A DNA stretch of 64,000 nt from UBA7374 sp049890275 (GTDB taxonomy: Bacteria > Verrucomicrobiota > Verrucomicrobiia > Opitutales > Coraliomargaritaceae): NCBI GenBank assembly GCA_049890275.1, contig JBMHBT010000017.1:1-64000 (forward strand), read 5' to 3'. The notes beneath the pieces were generated by a model. It was not told the origin of the DNA. It made no database searches and worked only from the letters and a program-made list of their open reading frames with translations. Positions 35,673 to 45,101 of this stretch are shown here, piece by piece. The translations under genes and the position numbers were made by a program. Numbering within the stretch: position 1 is the first letter of the stretch; each line of letters starts with the position of its first letter.

Positions 35673-37658
35673 TTATGCCTCGTTTTCTTGAGGATGTAAG
35701 TGGTACCCGCCAGGTCCCTCAACTGCCCATAGGGCAACAGCAGAACAAATAACGACAAGACCAAATATTGCGGTATAACCCATAAATGGAACGCCAGCCT
35801 GCATCAAAGAAAGACCGAGACCCAGTGGAATAAAACCTAACGAAGCAATCAGCGGCATCCAGGAGTTACTGGGCATGTGAATACCATGACCATCATCTGC
35901 TTCATATTCAATGCGCCGCCCCTCAGGACCATACTTGTTTTCCCAATGGGCGTCACGAGCATGGATAATCGGTGTGCGGGCAAAATTATAAACCTGTGGC
36001 GGAGACGTAGTTGCCCATTCCAGAGTACGCGCATCCCAGGGGTCATCACCAGCTGGTTCACCACTGCGGAAACAGCGGATAATATCCACAACCAAGAGAA
36101 AAATACCAAAGGCCAATATGTAAGCACCAATAGTACAGACCAAATTGTAGGTTTCCCAACCAAAACCGGCTAGGTAAGTATGTGTCCGGCGCGGCATACC
36201 GAGCAGGCCAAGGAAGTGCATGGGAAAGAAAGTTATATTTAACCCGACCGTTGATAGGATAGCAACATAGGTACTTAAGTTACCTTTCCACATCTTTCCG
36301 ATTATCTTAGGCAACCAGAAGTAGATTCCAGAAACCACAGCGAGAAAGATCCCGCCAATCGCAACATAGTGGAAGTGGGCAATAACGAAGTAACTGTCCT
36401 GCTGTTGTGCGTCTGCGGGCGCGGAGGAGTGCATGATTCCGGAAAATCCGCCCATCATAAACATCCATACAAAACCAAGAGAAAAGATCATTGGAGGGGC
36501 AAAGCGCACGCGGCCGCCCCAGAGCGTACCAATCCAATTGAAGATTTTGACACCGGTCGGCACAGCAATCGCCATGGTCAGGAGTGAGAAAGCGGCTGTC
36601 GCTACTTTTCCCAAGCCGGTGGTAAACATGTGGTGCGACCAGACGGCAAATCCCAGGAAACCAATAACCGCACCGGAGAATACAACGATGGCGTAACCGA
36701 AGAGCGGCTTTTTAGAAAATGCGGGGAGAACCTCAGAGACGATCCCCATGGCCGGAAGAACCAAAATATAAACTTCAGGGTGTCCGAAAATCCAGAATAG
36801 ATGCTGCCAGAGAATCGGTTGTCCGCCACCAGCGGCAGAGAAGAAGCTGGTGTCAAAGAGGCGGTCAAACATAAGCTGACCCAGGGCTACAGTAATTGCA
36901 GGAAAAGCAAAAATAATCAAAAGGGACACCACGAGCGTCATCCAGGTGAAGACCGGCATACGCATCATCTTCATTCCGGGCGCACGCATATTTACAATAG
37001 TGACCACGAAATTCATCGAAGCAGTGAGCGAAGCAATACCCAAAATCTGCAGACCCATAATCCAGAAATCAGTACCGGCTCCGGTAAATTCCATACTGGT
37101 TATCGGAGCATAGCCAAACCAACCCATAGCAGGAACAAAGTCATTCATTCCGGCAGTGGGTCCAGATGCCGAAAACAGCCCCATCATTTCCATCGCTTCT
37201 AGAAGCCAGCCAAAGTTAATCACGAGAGCACCGGCGACAAAAGCCCATAAGCTGAAGCTATTAATACGGGGGAAGGCGACATCACGAGCGCCAATCTGGA
37301 GCGGCACAAGGAAGTTAAAGAAGGCCGCGTTCAACGGCATGACCGCGAGGAAAATCATCGTCGTACCATGCATGGTGAAGAGCTGATTGTACCGCTGCGC
37401 GGAAATCAGATCGTTTTCAGGAAAAGCCAATTGTGTACGAATGACCAAGGCTTCCAGGCCACCAATCAATAGAAAGAGTAGGGCTATGGCGCCGTACATG
37501 ATGCCAATTTTCTTGTGGTCGACGGTAGTCAACCAACTGATGAGAACGTTTTTGCTGTGGTCTGGCCGCAGCAAGCCGAGCTGGCTTCGTTCAGGCTTAA
37601 GGACGTGATCCTTATCCGTGTGTGGAGTCTGGGTCGTTTCAGTTATCGTGCTACTCAT
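35673..37658 (-). CDS. ctaD: cytochrome c oxidase subunit I
   Basis: The catalytic heme-copper subunit that reduces oxygen. The 661-residue protein has the heme a ligand region (FTMHGTTMIFL), the Cu-B/Tyr cross-link motif GHPEVYILVLPAMG, the Cu-B histidines in SHHMFTTG, the K-channel region TGVKIFNWIGT, the D-channel Asp in GARDVAFPRIN, and the heme ligands in HFHYVAIGG. GHPEV indicates an A1-type oxidase. A C-terminal extension (about 570-661) adds two more membrane helices, as in caa3 oxidases with a short subunit III. Ten bases downstream of ctaC in the same operon. Confidence 0.98.
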   Translation of the reverse strand: MSSTITETTQTPHTDKDHVLKPERSQLGLLRPDHSKNVLISWLTTVDHKKIGIMYGAIALLFLLIGGLEALVIRTQLAFPENDLISAQRYNQLFTMHGTTMIFLAVMPLNAAFFNFLVPLQIGARDVAFPRINSFSLWAFVAGALVINFGWLLEAMEMMGLFSASGPTAGMNDFVPAMGWFGYAPITSMEFTGAGTDFWIMGLQILGIASLTASMNFVVTIVNMRAPGMKMMRMPVFTWMTLVVSLLIIFAFPAITVALGQLMFDRLFDTSFFSAAGGGQPILWQHLFWIFGHPEVYILVLPAMGIVSEVLPAFSKKPLFGYAIVVFSGAVIGFLGFAVWSHHMFTTGLGKVATAAFSLLTMAIAVPTGVKIFNWIGTLWGGRVRFAPPMIFSLGFVWMFMMGGFSGIMHSSAPADAQQQDSYFVIAHFHYVAIGGIFLAVVSGIYFWLPKIIGKMWKGNLSTYVAILSTVGLNITFFPMHFLGLLGMPRRTHTYLAGFGWETYNLVCTIGAYILAFGIFLLVVDIIRCFRSGEPAGDDPWDARTLEWATTSPPQVYNFARTPIIHARDAHWENKYGPEGRRIEYEADDGHGIHMPSNSWMPLIASLGFIPLGLGLSLMQAGVPFMGYTAIFGLVVICSAVALWAVEGPGGYHLHPQENEA

Positions 37659-37667
37659 GTCAATTGG

Positions 37668-38984
37668 CTACTTGAGGGTTTGCAGGAAGACGGATAGTTT
37701 GTGGATTTCATCATCGGTCAGCGGCTCCTTCATTTGTCCGATACCGTTGCCCAAACGAGTGCGCCACATCAAGTTGCCCGGCTTCACTTCGTCGGTTTCC
37801 TTAATCCACTTTACAAAGTTAGCATACTGGAGCTCTTCGTCAATCGAGCCATCTTCATGGCGATGATTCAGCCACCCAGCTGCGATAGAATGCCTTTCTC
37901 CCACATTCGTTAAACTTGGACCCGCAACTCCCGCAATGGTGCGCGGATTACCGTCGATCGCATGACAACCAGAGCATTGGCCGCGACCAATGAATAACTT
38001 GAGGCCCTCATTGATATCACCGGTCAGTGAATCGGGATCGGAATCATATGCAGTATACCAATCCTCCCAACTCTTGCCGCCGGGAGCATTGTGACCCTGC
38101 TTCTGGGAGTCGACCCAATCGGAAAACTCACCATCGCCCACCACGTGAGCGCGAAAGAGCATACGAGCGTGAGAATCACCACAGTACTCTGCGCACTGCC
38201 CATAGTAGTAATTATGGATCTCACTCTCCAAATAGTCCTGGTAGGATTGCTGTAACTCCATTTCAGAGCCTTCCGCATTGTGCTTGGCCTGCCACTGGTC
38301 AAAATCATCTCCTGCCTGGATCCACATAGAATTTGCACGACCGGGAATCAAATCAACCTTGCCTGCAATACGCGGAAGCCAAAAAGAATGGATCACATCG
38401 ACCGAGCGAAGCTCCAAATGAATCGGCTTTCCAGCAGGAATGACCATTTCATTAGCAGTCGTTACTCCCAGTTGTGGGTACTCGAATTCCCACCACCAGC
38501 GATAACCGATAACACGAATGGTAAGCACTTCATCTTCTTCGCCACCCGATAAAGCACTGCCATTATACCAGTTACCCAAATGGGCGGACTCCGTATTCGG
38601 CGTCACCTGTGTGTACCAGATGCCTTGTACTGTGGGGACAGCAATAATGACCAAGAGAAGAATGGAGATGCCAATCAAACCCAATTCCACAATCGGATTC
38701 CCATGACTTTGGGTCGGCAGCGGTCGATTATCGCCAGGGCGCTCACGGAATTTGATAACAACGAAGAGATAAGCACCCCCGACCGCTATAAATATAAACA
38801 ACGTCACCCATACAGTAATCATGAATAAATCATACTGTGTTTCAGCAACCGGCCCTTTGGTCACAAAAGTCGACATACGTGTGTCGAGTGAGCAACCACC
38901 CAAAAGGAGAAGAACAGGCAGCATTAAAGCGCCCGACAATACTCGTCGGAAAAAAGTGAATGAAACAATAGAATGCTGGATCAT
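37668..38984 (-). CDS. ctaC: cytochrome c oxidase subunit II with fused cytochrome c
   Basis: A 438-residue lipoprotein: lipobox LLGGC with Cys31, two membrane helices (about 50-76 and 100-122), then a cupredoxin domain with Cu-A ligands His199, Cys264, Glu266, Cys268, His272 and Met275 (GQCAEYCGDSHARM). A C-terminal cytochrome c domain has CSGCH at 337-341. This is the caa3 arrangement, in which the fused heme feeds electrons to Cu-A. Between the NSMW strand and the Cu-A loop there is an unusual charged insertion of about 35 residues (223-259). It is the first gene of the oxidase operon. Confidence 0.97.
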   Translation of the reverse strand: MIQHSIVSFTFFRRVLSGALMLPVLLLLGGCSLDTRMSTFVTKGPVAETQYDLFMITVWVTLFIFIAVGGAYLFVVIKFRERPGDNRPLPTQSHGNPIVELGLIGISILLLVIIAVPTVQGIWYTQVTPNTESAHLGNWYNGSALSGGEEDEVLTIRVIGYRWWWEFEYPQLGVTTANEMVIPAGKPIHLELRSVDVIHSFWLPRIAGKVDLIPGRANSMWIQAGDDFDQWQAKHNAEGSEMELQQSYQDYLESEIHNYYYGQCAEYCGDSHARMLFRAHVVGDGEFSDWVDSQKQGHNAPGGKSWEDWYTAYDSDPDSLTGDINEGLKLFIGRGQCSGCHAIDGNPRTIAGVAGPSLTNVGERHSIAAGWLNHRHEDGSIDEELQYANFVKWIKETDEVKPGNLMWRTRLGNGIGQMKEPLTDDEIHKLSVFLQTLK

Positions 38985-39024
38985 TGGCTTTGAAAATTAG
39001 CTCAGAAAGGTACGGTTACACACT

Positions 39025-39450
39025 TTAAAACCACTGGTAGAGAAAAAAATAAACGAGTACACCGGTAACGGAAACGTAATACCAAATAGGAAAGGTCCAT
39101 CGAGCCCAAGCTTTATGCCGACTGCGATATCCTTGTATAGCCAAGCTAATGGTGCGCAGTATTAATGGTAATATTACAATCGCGAGTACGATGTGTGAAG
39201 CGAGCATTACGTAGTAAAAAGTACGCCAGACACCTTCACCGGCAAACGGAGTGTGCACTCCCTGCACTAAAATTTTATGTAACACGTAGGTTATTAGGAA
39301 GATAGCAGAGACGACAAATGCGCCCACCATACAGGTGCGATGTGCTTTTTCGCGACCTGTGCGGATACAAATATAACCTGCGGATAAAAGGACCGTAGCG
39401 GATCCATTTAAAGCAGCATTCAATGTAGGCAGCATTTCTATTAGTGGCAT
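39025..39450 (-). CDS. DUF420 family membrane protein (CtaM-like oxidase assembly factor)
   Basis: A 141-residue protein with four predicted membrane helices. It begins MPLIEMLPTLNAALNGSATVLL, a typical DUF420 start, and includes HRTCMVGAFVVSAIFLITYVL and FYYVMLASHIVLAIVILPL. DUF420 proteins are found in oxidase loci. The Bacillus/Staphylococcus relative CtaM is needed for heme-copper oxidase activity. It lies between ctaB and ctaC, on the same strand as both, which supports that role here. Confidence 0.8.
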   Translation of the reverse strand: MPLIEMLPTLNAALNGSATVLLSAGYICIRTGREKAHRTCMVGAFVVSAIFLITYVLHKILVQGVHTPFAGEGVWRTFYYVMLASHIVLAIVILPLILRTISLAIQGYRSRHKAWARWTFPIWYYVSVTGVLVYFFLYQWF

Positions 39451-39481
39451 AGGAAATCGTATGCTTCACACAAAGGGAGAA

Positions 39482-40405
39482 TCAAAATAGCCAGAGGTCA
39501 ACTACCAGAGGCACTAAAAGAGCAGGGAGGTAACAAATCGAAGCAATAAAGAGTCTGCGTGCACCCTGATCTCGTTTGCCCGAGTGTAAAAAGGTCAGAG
39601 CAGGGCGTAAAAGATAAAACCCTAAAACCAAGGCAAAGGTTCCGTATATCCAGCTCGCGTACCCCAGTAGCGCAGGCAGTAAAGTACTGACAATCAACGC
39701 CAGAGAAAACACAAAGGCCTGCAAAGCGACCTTGTGTCCATTCGCATCCGAATTGGAAAGCATGACAAAACCACCATCTGCGTAATCCTTCCGATGCGAC
39801 CAAGCGATGGCAAAGAAGTGCGGCAACTGCCAAAGAAACAAAATAAGAAAGAGAATCCAACCCAGAGTGCTGATACTGCCCTCTGCAGCAGCCCAACCAA
39901 TAAGAGGAGGGAGCGCTCCCGGAAAGGCACCCACAATAGTATTCCAAGTGGTAAAGCGCTTCAATGGCGTGTAGAGCAATACGTACGAAGCAACGGTCCC
40001 GGCAGTTAAAAACGCGGCCAGCGCATTGGCCCCGATATAGAGCGAGGCGCAACCGGAAAAGCTTAAGAGCAGGCCAAAACACAGTGCTTCTGTCGGATGA
40101 ATCCGACCGGCGGGAATCGGACGCTCACGGGTACGAACCATTTTTGCATCCGCTTCTCGCTCGAGCCATTGATTGAGAACGGCAGCACCTCCTGCTGCGA
40201 AAGAGGTACCAATGAGCATTGAAAACAAAACCTGTAAATCTTTCACAGGATCAGCCGAAAGATAGCCGACAACCGCTGTAAGAACAGATAGAAAGCTCAA
40301 TCGTGGCTTGGTCAATTCGTAGAAATCAGACAAGCGTGAACGAACCGATACGACTGAGTCGTCGGCATCCAAACTGTTTGGTGTATGCGGTGTATCGCGA
40401 TTCAT
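39482..40405 (-). CDS. ctaB: protoheme IX farnesyltransferase (heme O synthase)
   Basis: A UbiA-family membrane prenyltransferase that attaches a farnesyl group to heme b to make heme O. The 307-residue protein has LTKPRLSFL and the prenyl-diphosphate site NQWLEREADAKMVRTRERP at about 78-96. The second Asp-rich loop lies around AWSHRKDYADGGF. It is directly downstream of ctaA (24 bases) and upstream of the DUF420 and oxidase genes, supplying heme A to the oxidase. Confidence 0.95.
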   Translation of the reverse strand: MNRDTPHTPNSLDADDSVVSVRSRLSDFYELTKPRLSFLSVLTAVVGYLSADPVKDLQVLFSMLIGTSFAAGGAAVLNQWLEREADAKMVRTRERPIPAGRIHPTEALCFGLLLSFSGCASLYIGANALAAFLTAGTVASYVLLYTPLKRFTTWNTIVGAFPGALPPLIGWAAAEGSISTLGWILFLILFLWQLPHFFAIAWSHRKDYADGGFVMLSNSDANGHKVALQAFVFSLALIVSTLLPALLGYASWIYGTFALVLGFYLLRPALTFLHSGKRDQGARRLFIASICYLPALLVPLVVDLWLF

Positions 40406-40428
40406 TCTCTTTTCAGGAAGACTAAACT

Positions 40429-41424
40429 TTATGAAGTCGGTTCAGACTCCACACTCAATCCTGCATTTCCCCTTGCCGGAGCGAAACTCAGAAAAGTCAG
40501 CGCACAGGTCGTGGCAAGTAGAAACGCACCCGTCAAGTGATGAAAGGTAGCTACATAGGAATTACGTACCGTCCAAACGGTAAGAGCGCCGAGATAAATT
40601 TGGATAAAAAGCAAAGCGAGGAGCAGGAACAGGCCATAAAACAGTGCCTTTCGGGCGATTCGATGACTCCAGCATTTGTACAAAAAGACCAAAAGCAGAA
40701 CGGTGAGAAGTACCGCTCCGACACGGTGAGCAAAATTAATCCCAACGGCAAAATCCCAATAGGCAGGCAACAGGCTGTTTGCGCTCGAAAGCGGAAAACG
40801 GGCTATCGCTAATCCAGCCTCCGCATGGCGCATGATGGCACCAATTAAAACCTGAAAGAAAATACCAACACATGCGGCAATGCCCAAATAACGAATCGAG
40901 CTCGGTATCGGCTCAACAGATTGGCGGCTACTTTCCAACCACCGTCGAGAGCAGAGTACAGTAATTGCCACGAAGAGACCGAGCACTAGCATCGCTCCGC
41001 AGGCATGTGAAACGGCAAAAGTTTGTGCTACAAAATTACTTTCGGCCTGCGTATTGAGCCAGTCAAAGCGAACTCGAGCACCTCCCATCAGCCCCTGTAA
41101 AACTACCATCAGAAGAAGGACTTGGGCTAGGACCCGAACCGATTTCCGCTCCTGGCGAAACCATGTCCACAACCAAAGTCCAATAGAAATCAATCCGACC
41201 TTCATTCCAAGCAAGCGATGCCCGTGTTCGGCTAATTGATCCGTTTCTGTAATCCAGCCTTCAGGATTGATCGAGCCGTTGGAAAGGGGCCAATCAAGAA
41301 AAGCCATACCCGCACGAATAGTCGTAGTAAAGCCGCCGGCAAAAAGCAGCAGGGTCACCCAAAACAAGGCAAATAAACAGTAGTAAAAGAGCCAGGGCTG
41401 GTAGTTAGCTGTACGCTGTAACAT
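40429..41424 (-). CDS. ctaA: heme A synthase (COX15/CtaA)
   Basis: An eight-helix membrane monooxygenase that converts heme O to heme A. From the ATG at 41424 it has 331 residues. Conserved heme-ligand histidines lie in EHGHRLLGM (67 and 69), AVSHACGAM, FAHRVGAVL and FHHLTGAFL. Substrate-side features include TTIRAGMAFLDWPLSNG near the N-terminus. The TTG five codons upstream is a less likely start. It heads the minus-strand block ctaA-ctaB-DUF420-ctaC-ctaD-ctaE-ctaF-ctaG. Confidence 0.95.
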   Translation of the reverse strand: MLQRTANYQPWLFYYCLFALFWVTLLLFAGGFTTTIRAGMAFLDWPLSNGSINPEGWITETDQLAEHGHRLLGMKVGLISIGLWLWTWFRQERKSVRVLAQVLLLMVVLQGLMGGARVRFDWLNTQAESNFVAQTFAVSHACGAMLVLGLFVAITVLCSRRWLESSRQSVEPIPSSIRYLGIAACVGIFFQVLIGAIMRHAEAGLAIARFPLSSANSLLPAYWDFAVGINFAHRVGAVLLTVLLLVFLYKCWSHRIARKALFYGLFLLLALLFIQIYLGALTVWTVRNSYVATFHHLTGAFLLATTCALTFLSFAPARGNAGLSVESEPTS

Positions 41425-41517
41425 AACGGTTGAATTCAATCGGTAAGTCTGCGGAAAAAATGAATCTCTTCAAGTAAAGTGCCTCATTTTTCAGTATTTG
41501 AGAACGATATGCGTCAT

Positions 41518-43116
41518 TCAGTAAAGGCTTGCTGCTGCCTCCGCGCATCGACGACCATCCAAGGCAGCACTAACAATACCCCCGGCATAGCCCGCTCCCT
41601 CTCCGCAGGGAAACAAGCCAGTCACTTCCGGATGCTCCAGTCGCTCCTCATCTCGTGGAATACGAACAGGAGAGCTCGTGCGCGTCTCGAAACCGATGAG
41701 ATTACTCTCTTCAGTCAGGTAACCCTGCATCTGCCGACAAAAGAACTGGAGCCCTCGTCGCAATCGATCCGTGATCCCTGAGGGTAAAAGTTCATCCAGC
41801 CGCGCCGCTCGTATGCCCGGAAAATAACTGGTCTTGGGCAAATCGCTGGATTCCTGACCTGTCAAAAAATCAGTCAAACGCTGACCGGGAGCGACCTGAC
41901 CTCCACCACCTGCTGATTTTGCCAACGTCTCCAAATGGCGCTGATAGGCAATACCTGCCAGTTGGCCGTGTTCCTCTTGGTAATCTACCGTATCTTCCGG
42001 CTCAACGGTCACCACCATCCCACTGTTAGCAAATGGTGAGTCACGACGAGCCAAACTCATACCATTGACTACAACTTCGTCATTTTCAGTAGCAGCGGGC
42101 ACAATAAAACCACCCGGACACATGCAAAAAGAATGTACCCCGCGCCCGTCAATTTTTGTCGCCAGACGATAACTTGCTGCGGGCAATAACGGATGGCGTG
42201 CTTTGCCTTTCTCAGAGTGATACTGCAGTTGATCGATGAGGGCCTGTGGATGCTCAATACGGACGCCTACAGCAAAAGGTTTCTGCTCCAAAAGAATATT
42301 CTGCTGCTTCAACAGGCTGTACACATCTCGCGCGGAATGACCGGTCGCCAAAATAACAGCTTCACCTTCAAAGCAAGCACCGCAGGCAGTTGAAACGCCT
42401 CGCACTCGACCTTCACTCAAAATGAAACGGTTTACTTTTGTGCCAAAATGGACCTCACCACCTGCATTCATAATTGATTGGCGCATCGCCATGACAACCT
42501 TCGGCAAAAGGTTGGATCCAATGTGCGGATGCGCGTCGACCAAAATACGGGGAGGTGCCCCATGAGCCACCAATGTTTCATAAATACTGCGAACCGGCCC
42601 TCGCTTGGTAGCGCGAGTATACAGCTTACCGTCAGAAAAAGTACCTGCGCCACCTTCACCAAAGCAATAATTCGAGTCTTCTATGACTGTACCTTTGCGT
42701 AAAAGCGGGGCCAAATCAAAGCGCCGGGCAGACGCATCCTTACCGCGCTCCAAAAGAATAGGCTGACAACCCAACTCCAAACAACGCAAGGCGGCAAACA
42801 TACCTGCTGGACCGCATCCGACGATAAGAATACGCTTTTGGCCTTTATTAACGGTGGAGTACTTTGGCCGCAATTCAGGTAAGGGTGGCAGAGAAATACC
42901 GACGCCCACTTCCAAGCGTAGTTGTACTTTTATTTGCCGCTGCCGCGCATCAATTGAATGCTTCAAAAGACGCGTCTCAATAATCCGTTCAGGAGGCAAA
43001 CCCAGTTTCGATGCGACCGCTTCATGAATAGCCGCATCGCATTCCGAATCTTCCAAGGGCAAGATGATATCCACCTGTACGGGTGATGCTGCAGCGCTGT
43101 ATGCAGAAGAAGACAT
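41518..43116 (-). CDS. FAD-dependent oxidoreductase (COG2509-like)
   Basis: A 532-residue flavoprotein from the ATG at 43116. After an N-terminal domain of about 90 residues comes the dinucleotide-binding motif ILIVGCGPAGMFAALRCLELG. Then come a Gly-rich region (FGEGGAGTFSDGKLYTRAT), VILATGHSARDVY, the Cys-containing HSFCMCPGGFIVPAA and a C-terminal FAD motif (GLFPCGEGAGYAGGIVSAALDG). This matches the uncharacterised FAD dehydrogenase family related to geranylgeranyl-reductase-type folds. The reaction is not known. The open frame continues to 43191 and overlaps the phosphatase gene. Confidence 0.82.
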   Translation of the reverse strand: MSSSAYSAAASPVQVDIILPLEDSECDAAIHEAVASKLGLPPERIIETRLLKHSIDARQRQIKVQLRLEVGVGISLPPLPELRPKYSTVNKGQKRILIVGCGPAGMFAALRCLELGCQPILLERGKDASARRFDLAPLLRKGTVIEDSNYCFGEGGAGTFSDGKLYTRATKRGPVRSIYETLVAHGAPPRILVDAHPHIGSNLLPKVVMAMRQSIMNAGGEVHFGTKVNRFILSEGRVRGVSTACGACFEGEAVILATGHSARDVYSLLKQQNILLEQKPFAVGVRIEHPQALIDQLQYHSEKGKARHPLLPAASYRLATKIDGRGVHSFCMCPGGFIVPAATENDEVVVNGMSLARRDSPFANSGMVVTVEPEDTVDYQEEHGQLAGIAYQRHLETLAKSAGGGGQVAPGQRLTDFLTGQESSDLPKTSYFPGIRAARLDELLPSGITDRLRRGLQFFCRQMQGYLTEESNLIGFETRTSSPVRIPRDEERLEHPEVTGLFPCGEGAGYAGGIVSAALDGRRCAEAAASLY

Positions 43117-43156
43117 TGGGTTAGCAGGAGAGGGTAGATCCAAGAATGTCGCTCGA

Positions 43157-43651
43157 TTAGACTGTGGTATACTCTGCCTTGAGATAGGCAACCAGAGAAG
43201 GGATCGCTTCCACCATAGAGTCCAAACAGGCTTGATACGCTTGAAGTGAAGCCCCGTATGGGTCGGGGATTTCTTCAGTTGCTCCAGTCTTCATAAACTC
43301 CCGAAACAAATGGATGCGAACATCCGAATCGGAATTTGCAAAGAACGCGTGCAGCACATCCAAATGCGATTGCGTCATCCCAAAAACAGCAAAGGCACGA
43401 TCCAGCAATTCATCCGTCAACGGCTGACTCTTGTGATCACTCAAATCTAGGTTGAAACGATCTAGTGCTTTGACCGAATTCTGCGAAGCGGTACTTCCGT
43501 AATCAGCAGCTATGCCAGCAGAAACCACCTGTAAACCATTTAGAGGAGCTTCTTCGGCGGCCAATGCATGTTGAAGAAGTTTTTCCGCCATCGGGCTACG
43601 GCAAATATTGCCTGTACAAAGCATGATGACATGGTCGCGGTTACTGTTCAT
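43157..43651 (-). CDS. low molecular weight protein-tyrosine-phosphatase
   Basis: A 164-residue phosphatase. The active-site loop CTGNICRS (Cys12 to Arg18, CX5R) is near the N-terminus, and the general-acid Asp lies in IPDPYG. The fold ends in a helix with YQACLDSMVEAIPSLVAYL. Such enzymes reverse tyrosine phosphorylation, often of BY-kinases for polysaccharide export or of arginine-phosphate. No kinase is adjacent, so the target is unknown. It lies between purD and the FAD oxidoreductase. Confidence 0.9.
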   Translation of the reverse strand: MNSNRDHVIMLCTGNICRSPMAEKLLQHALAAEEAPLNGLQVVSAGIAADYGSTASQNSVKALDRFNLDLSDHKSQPLTDELLDRAFAVFGMTQSHLDVLHAFFANSDSDVRIHLFREFMKTGATEEIPDPYGASLQAYQACLDSMVEAIPSLVAYLKAEYTTV

Positions 43652-43714
43652 GAGCGTGCAAAATGCCTCAAAGGCAAACTATTGTAAAGGAGAAGAACCC
43701 AACCGGATTGCACG

Positions 43715-45001
43715 TCAACGAGACAATTCCCGGTGTCCGATATCCCGCCGGAGGTATTTTTGATCAAAAGAAATTTGATCGCAGACAGAGTAAGCCAAGT
43801 CGGCAGCCTTTTGCAAAGAGTCTGCTTGCGCACTCACTCCAAGGACACGCCCACCCGCAGTCACTGTTTCGCCGTTTTCCTTACGCTTCGTTCCGGCATG
43901 AACAATGGCACTTCTTTCAGGAATTTCTTTCGGGAGTGTGATACTCTTTCCCTTTTCGTAGTTACCTGGATATCCACCGGCTGCAAGCACCACAACAATT
44001 GCTGATCCATCCTGAAAAAGCAAATCCTCTGGTAATGACTCGCCTCTGGATGCCGCCAGGAGCACCGGCACTAGATCACTCGCGACCATCGGTAAGAGTA
44101 CCTGTGTCTCCGGATCCCCAAAGCGTACATTGTATTCCAAAACCTTCGGGCCGTTCGCAGTTAGCATCAATCCAGCATAGAGTGTGCCGCGAAAATCAAT
44201 TCCATCGGCCTTCAAACCCGCAAGAGTTGGCCGGATAACCGACTCTTCAATTGAAGCCTGGATTTCCGGTGTAATTAGGCTAGTGGGGCAATAGGCTCCC
44301 ATCCCGCCAGTATTCAATCCAGTGTCGCCTTCTCCGGCACGCTTATGGTCTTGGCTGGCAGGCAAACAGACAAAATCTTCACCAGATGTGATCACATGTA
44401 TCGATGCTTCTTCACCAAAGAGCATTTCTTCGATCACAATTTCACGACCACTCTGCCCAAAAGCACCGCCTTCGAGCATGTCCTTTACCGCGAGTACTGC
44501 TTCATCTTGGGTCTCTGCTAAAATCACGCCTTTACCGGCAGCCAACCCACTTGCCTTAATAACAATTGGAGCCGGGTGTTTCTCTAAATAATCGAGGGCC
44601 GGAGCGACCTCGGTAAAGGTACCATAACTGGCTGTCGGTATATTGTGACGAGCAAAGAAATCTTTACAAAAAGCCTTACTGGATTCCAGCTGAGCGCCAT
44701 CACTTCGTGGGCCGTAAGCAGAGATGCCAGTCGCTTCCAAGGCATCCACCAAGCCTAAGCTGAGTGGAATTTCCGGGCCAACAACAACCAGATGAATGGA
44801 TTGATCTTTTGCCAATTCCACTAGGCCGGAAATGTCCTCTACAGACACATCGTAGCAATCCACTTCAGCGGCCATTCCCCCATTTCCCGGAGCCGCTATC
44901 ACACGACCAGCGAGCGGGCTGGATAAGCACTTTTGTACAAGCGCGTGTTCACGACCGCCTGCACCGACAATCAAAATGTTCAGTTTAGAATTATCTGACA
45001 T
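43715..45001 (-). CDS. purD: phosphoribosylamine-glycine ligase
   Basis: The GAR synthetase step of purine synthesis, an ATP-grasp enzyme. The 428-residue protein begins with LNILIVGAGGREHALVQKCL and contains VVGPEIPLSLGLVD, VIKASGLAAGKGVI, FGEEASIHVIT, DHKRAGEGDTGLNTGGMGAY and EYNVRFGDPETQVLLP, the standard PurD series. Upstream it is divergent from mpl across about 100 bases. No other purine genes lie next to it. Confidence 0.97.
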   Translation of the reverse strand: MSDNSKLNILIVGAGGREHALVQKCLSSPLAGRVIAAPGNGGMAAEVDCYDVSVEDISGLVELAKDQSIHLVVVGPEIPLSLGLVDALEATGISAYGPRSDGAQLESSKAFCKDFFARHNIPTASYGTFTEVAPALDYLEKHPAPIVIKASGLAAGKGVILAETQDEAVLAVKDMLEGGAFGQSGREIVIEEMLFGEEASIHVITSGEDFVCLPASQDHKRAGEGDTGLNTGGMGAYCPTSLITPEIQASIEESVIRPTLAGLKADGIDFRGTLYAGLMLTANGPKVLEYNVRFGDPETQVLLPMVASDLVPVLLAASRGESLPEDLLFQDGSAIVVVLAAGGYPGNYEKGKSITLPKEIPERSAIVHAGTKRKENGETVTAGGRVLGVSAQADSLQKAADLAYSVCDQISFDQKYLRRDIGHRELSR

Positions 45002-45101
45002 AGACGCTAAAGTTCCAGAAAGAGAATTGCAGGTAAAGGTTTTGTTTCACTCGACCACCTGTAGGCTTGAGTTTTTTTGTCTGTAGTATCGGTTTAATGC
45101 C

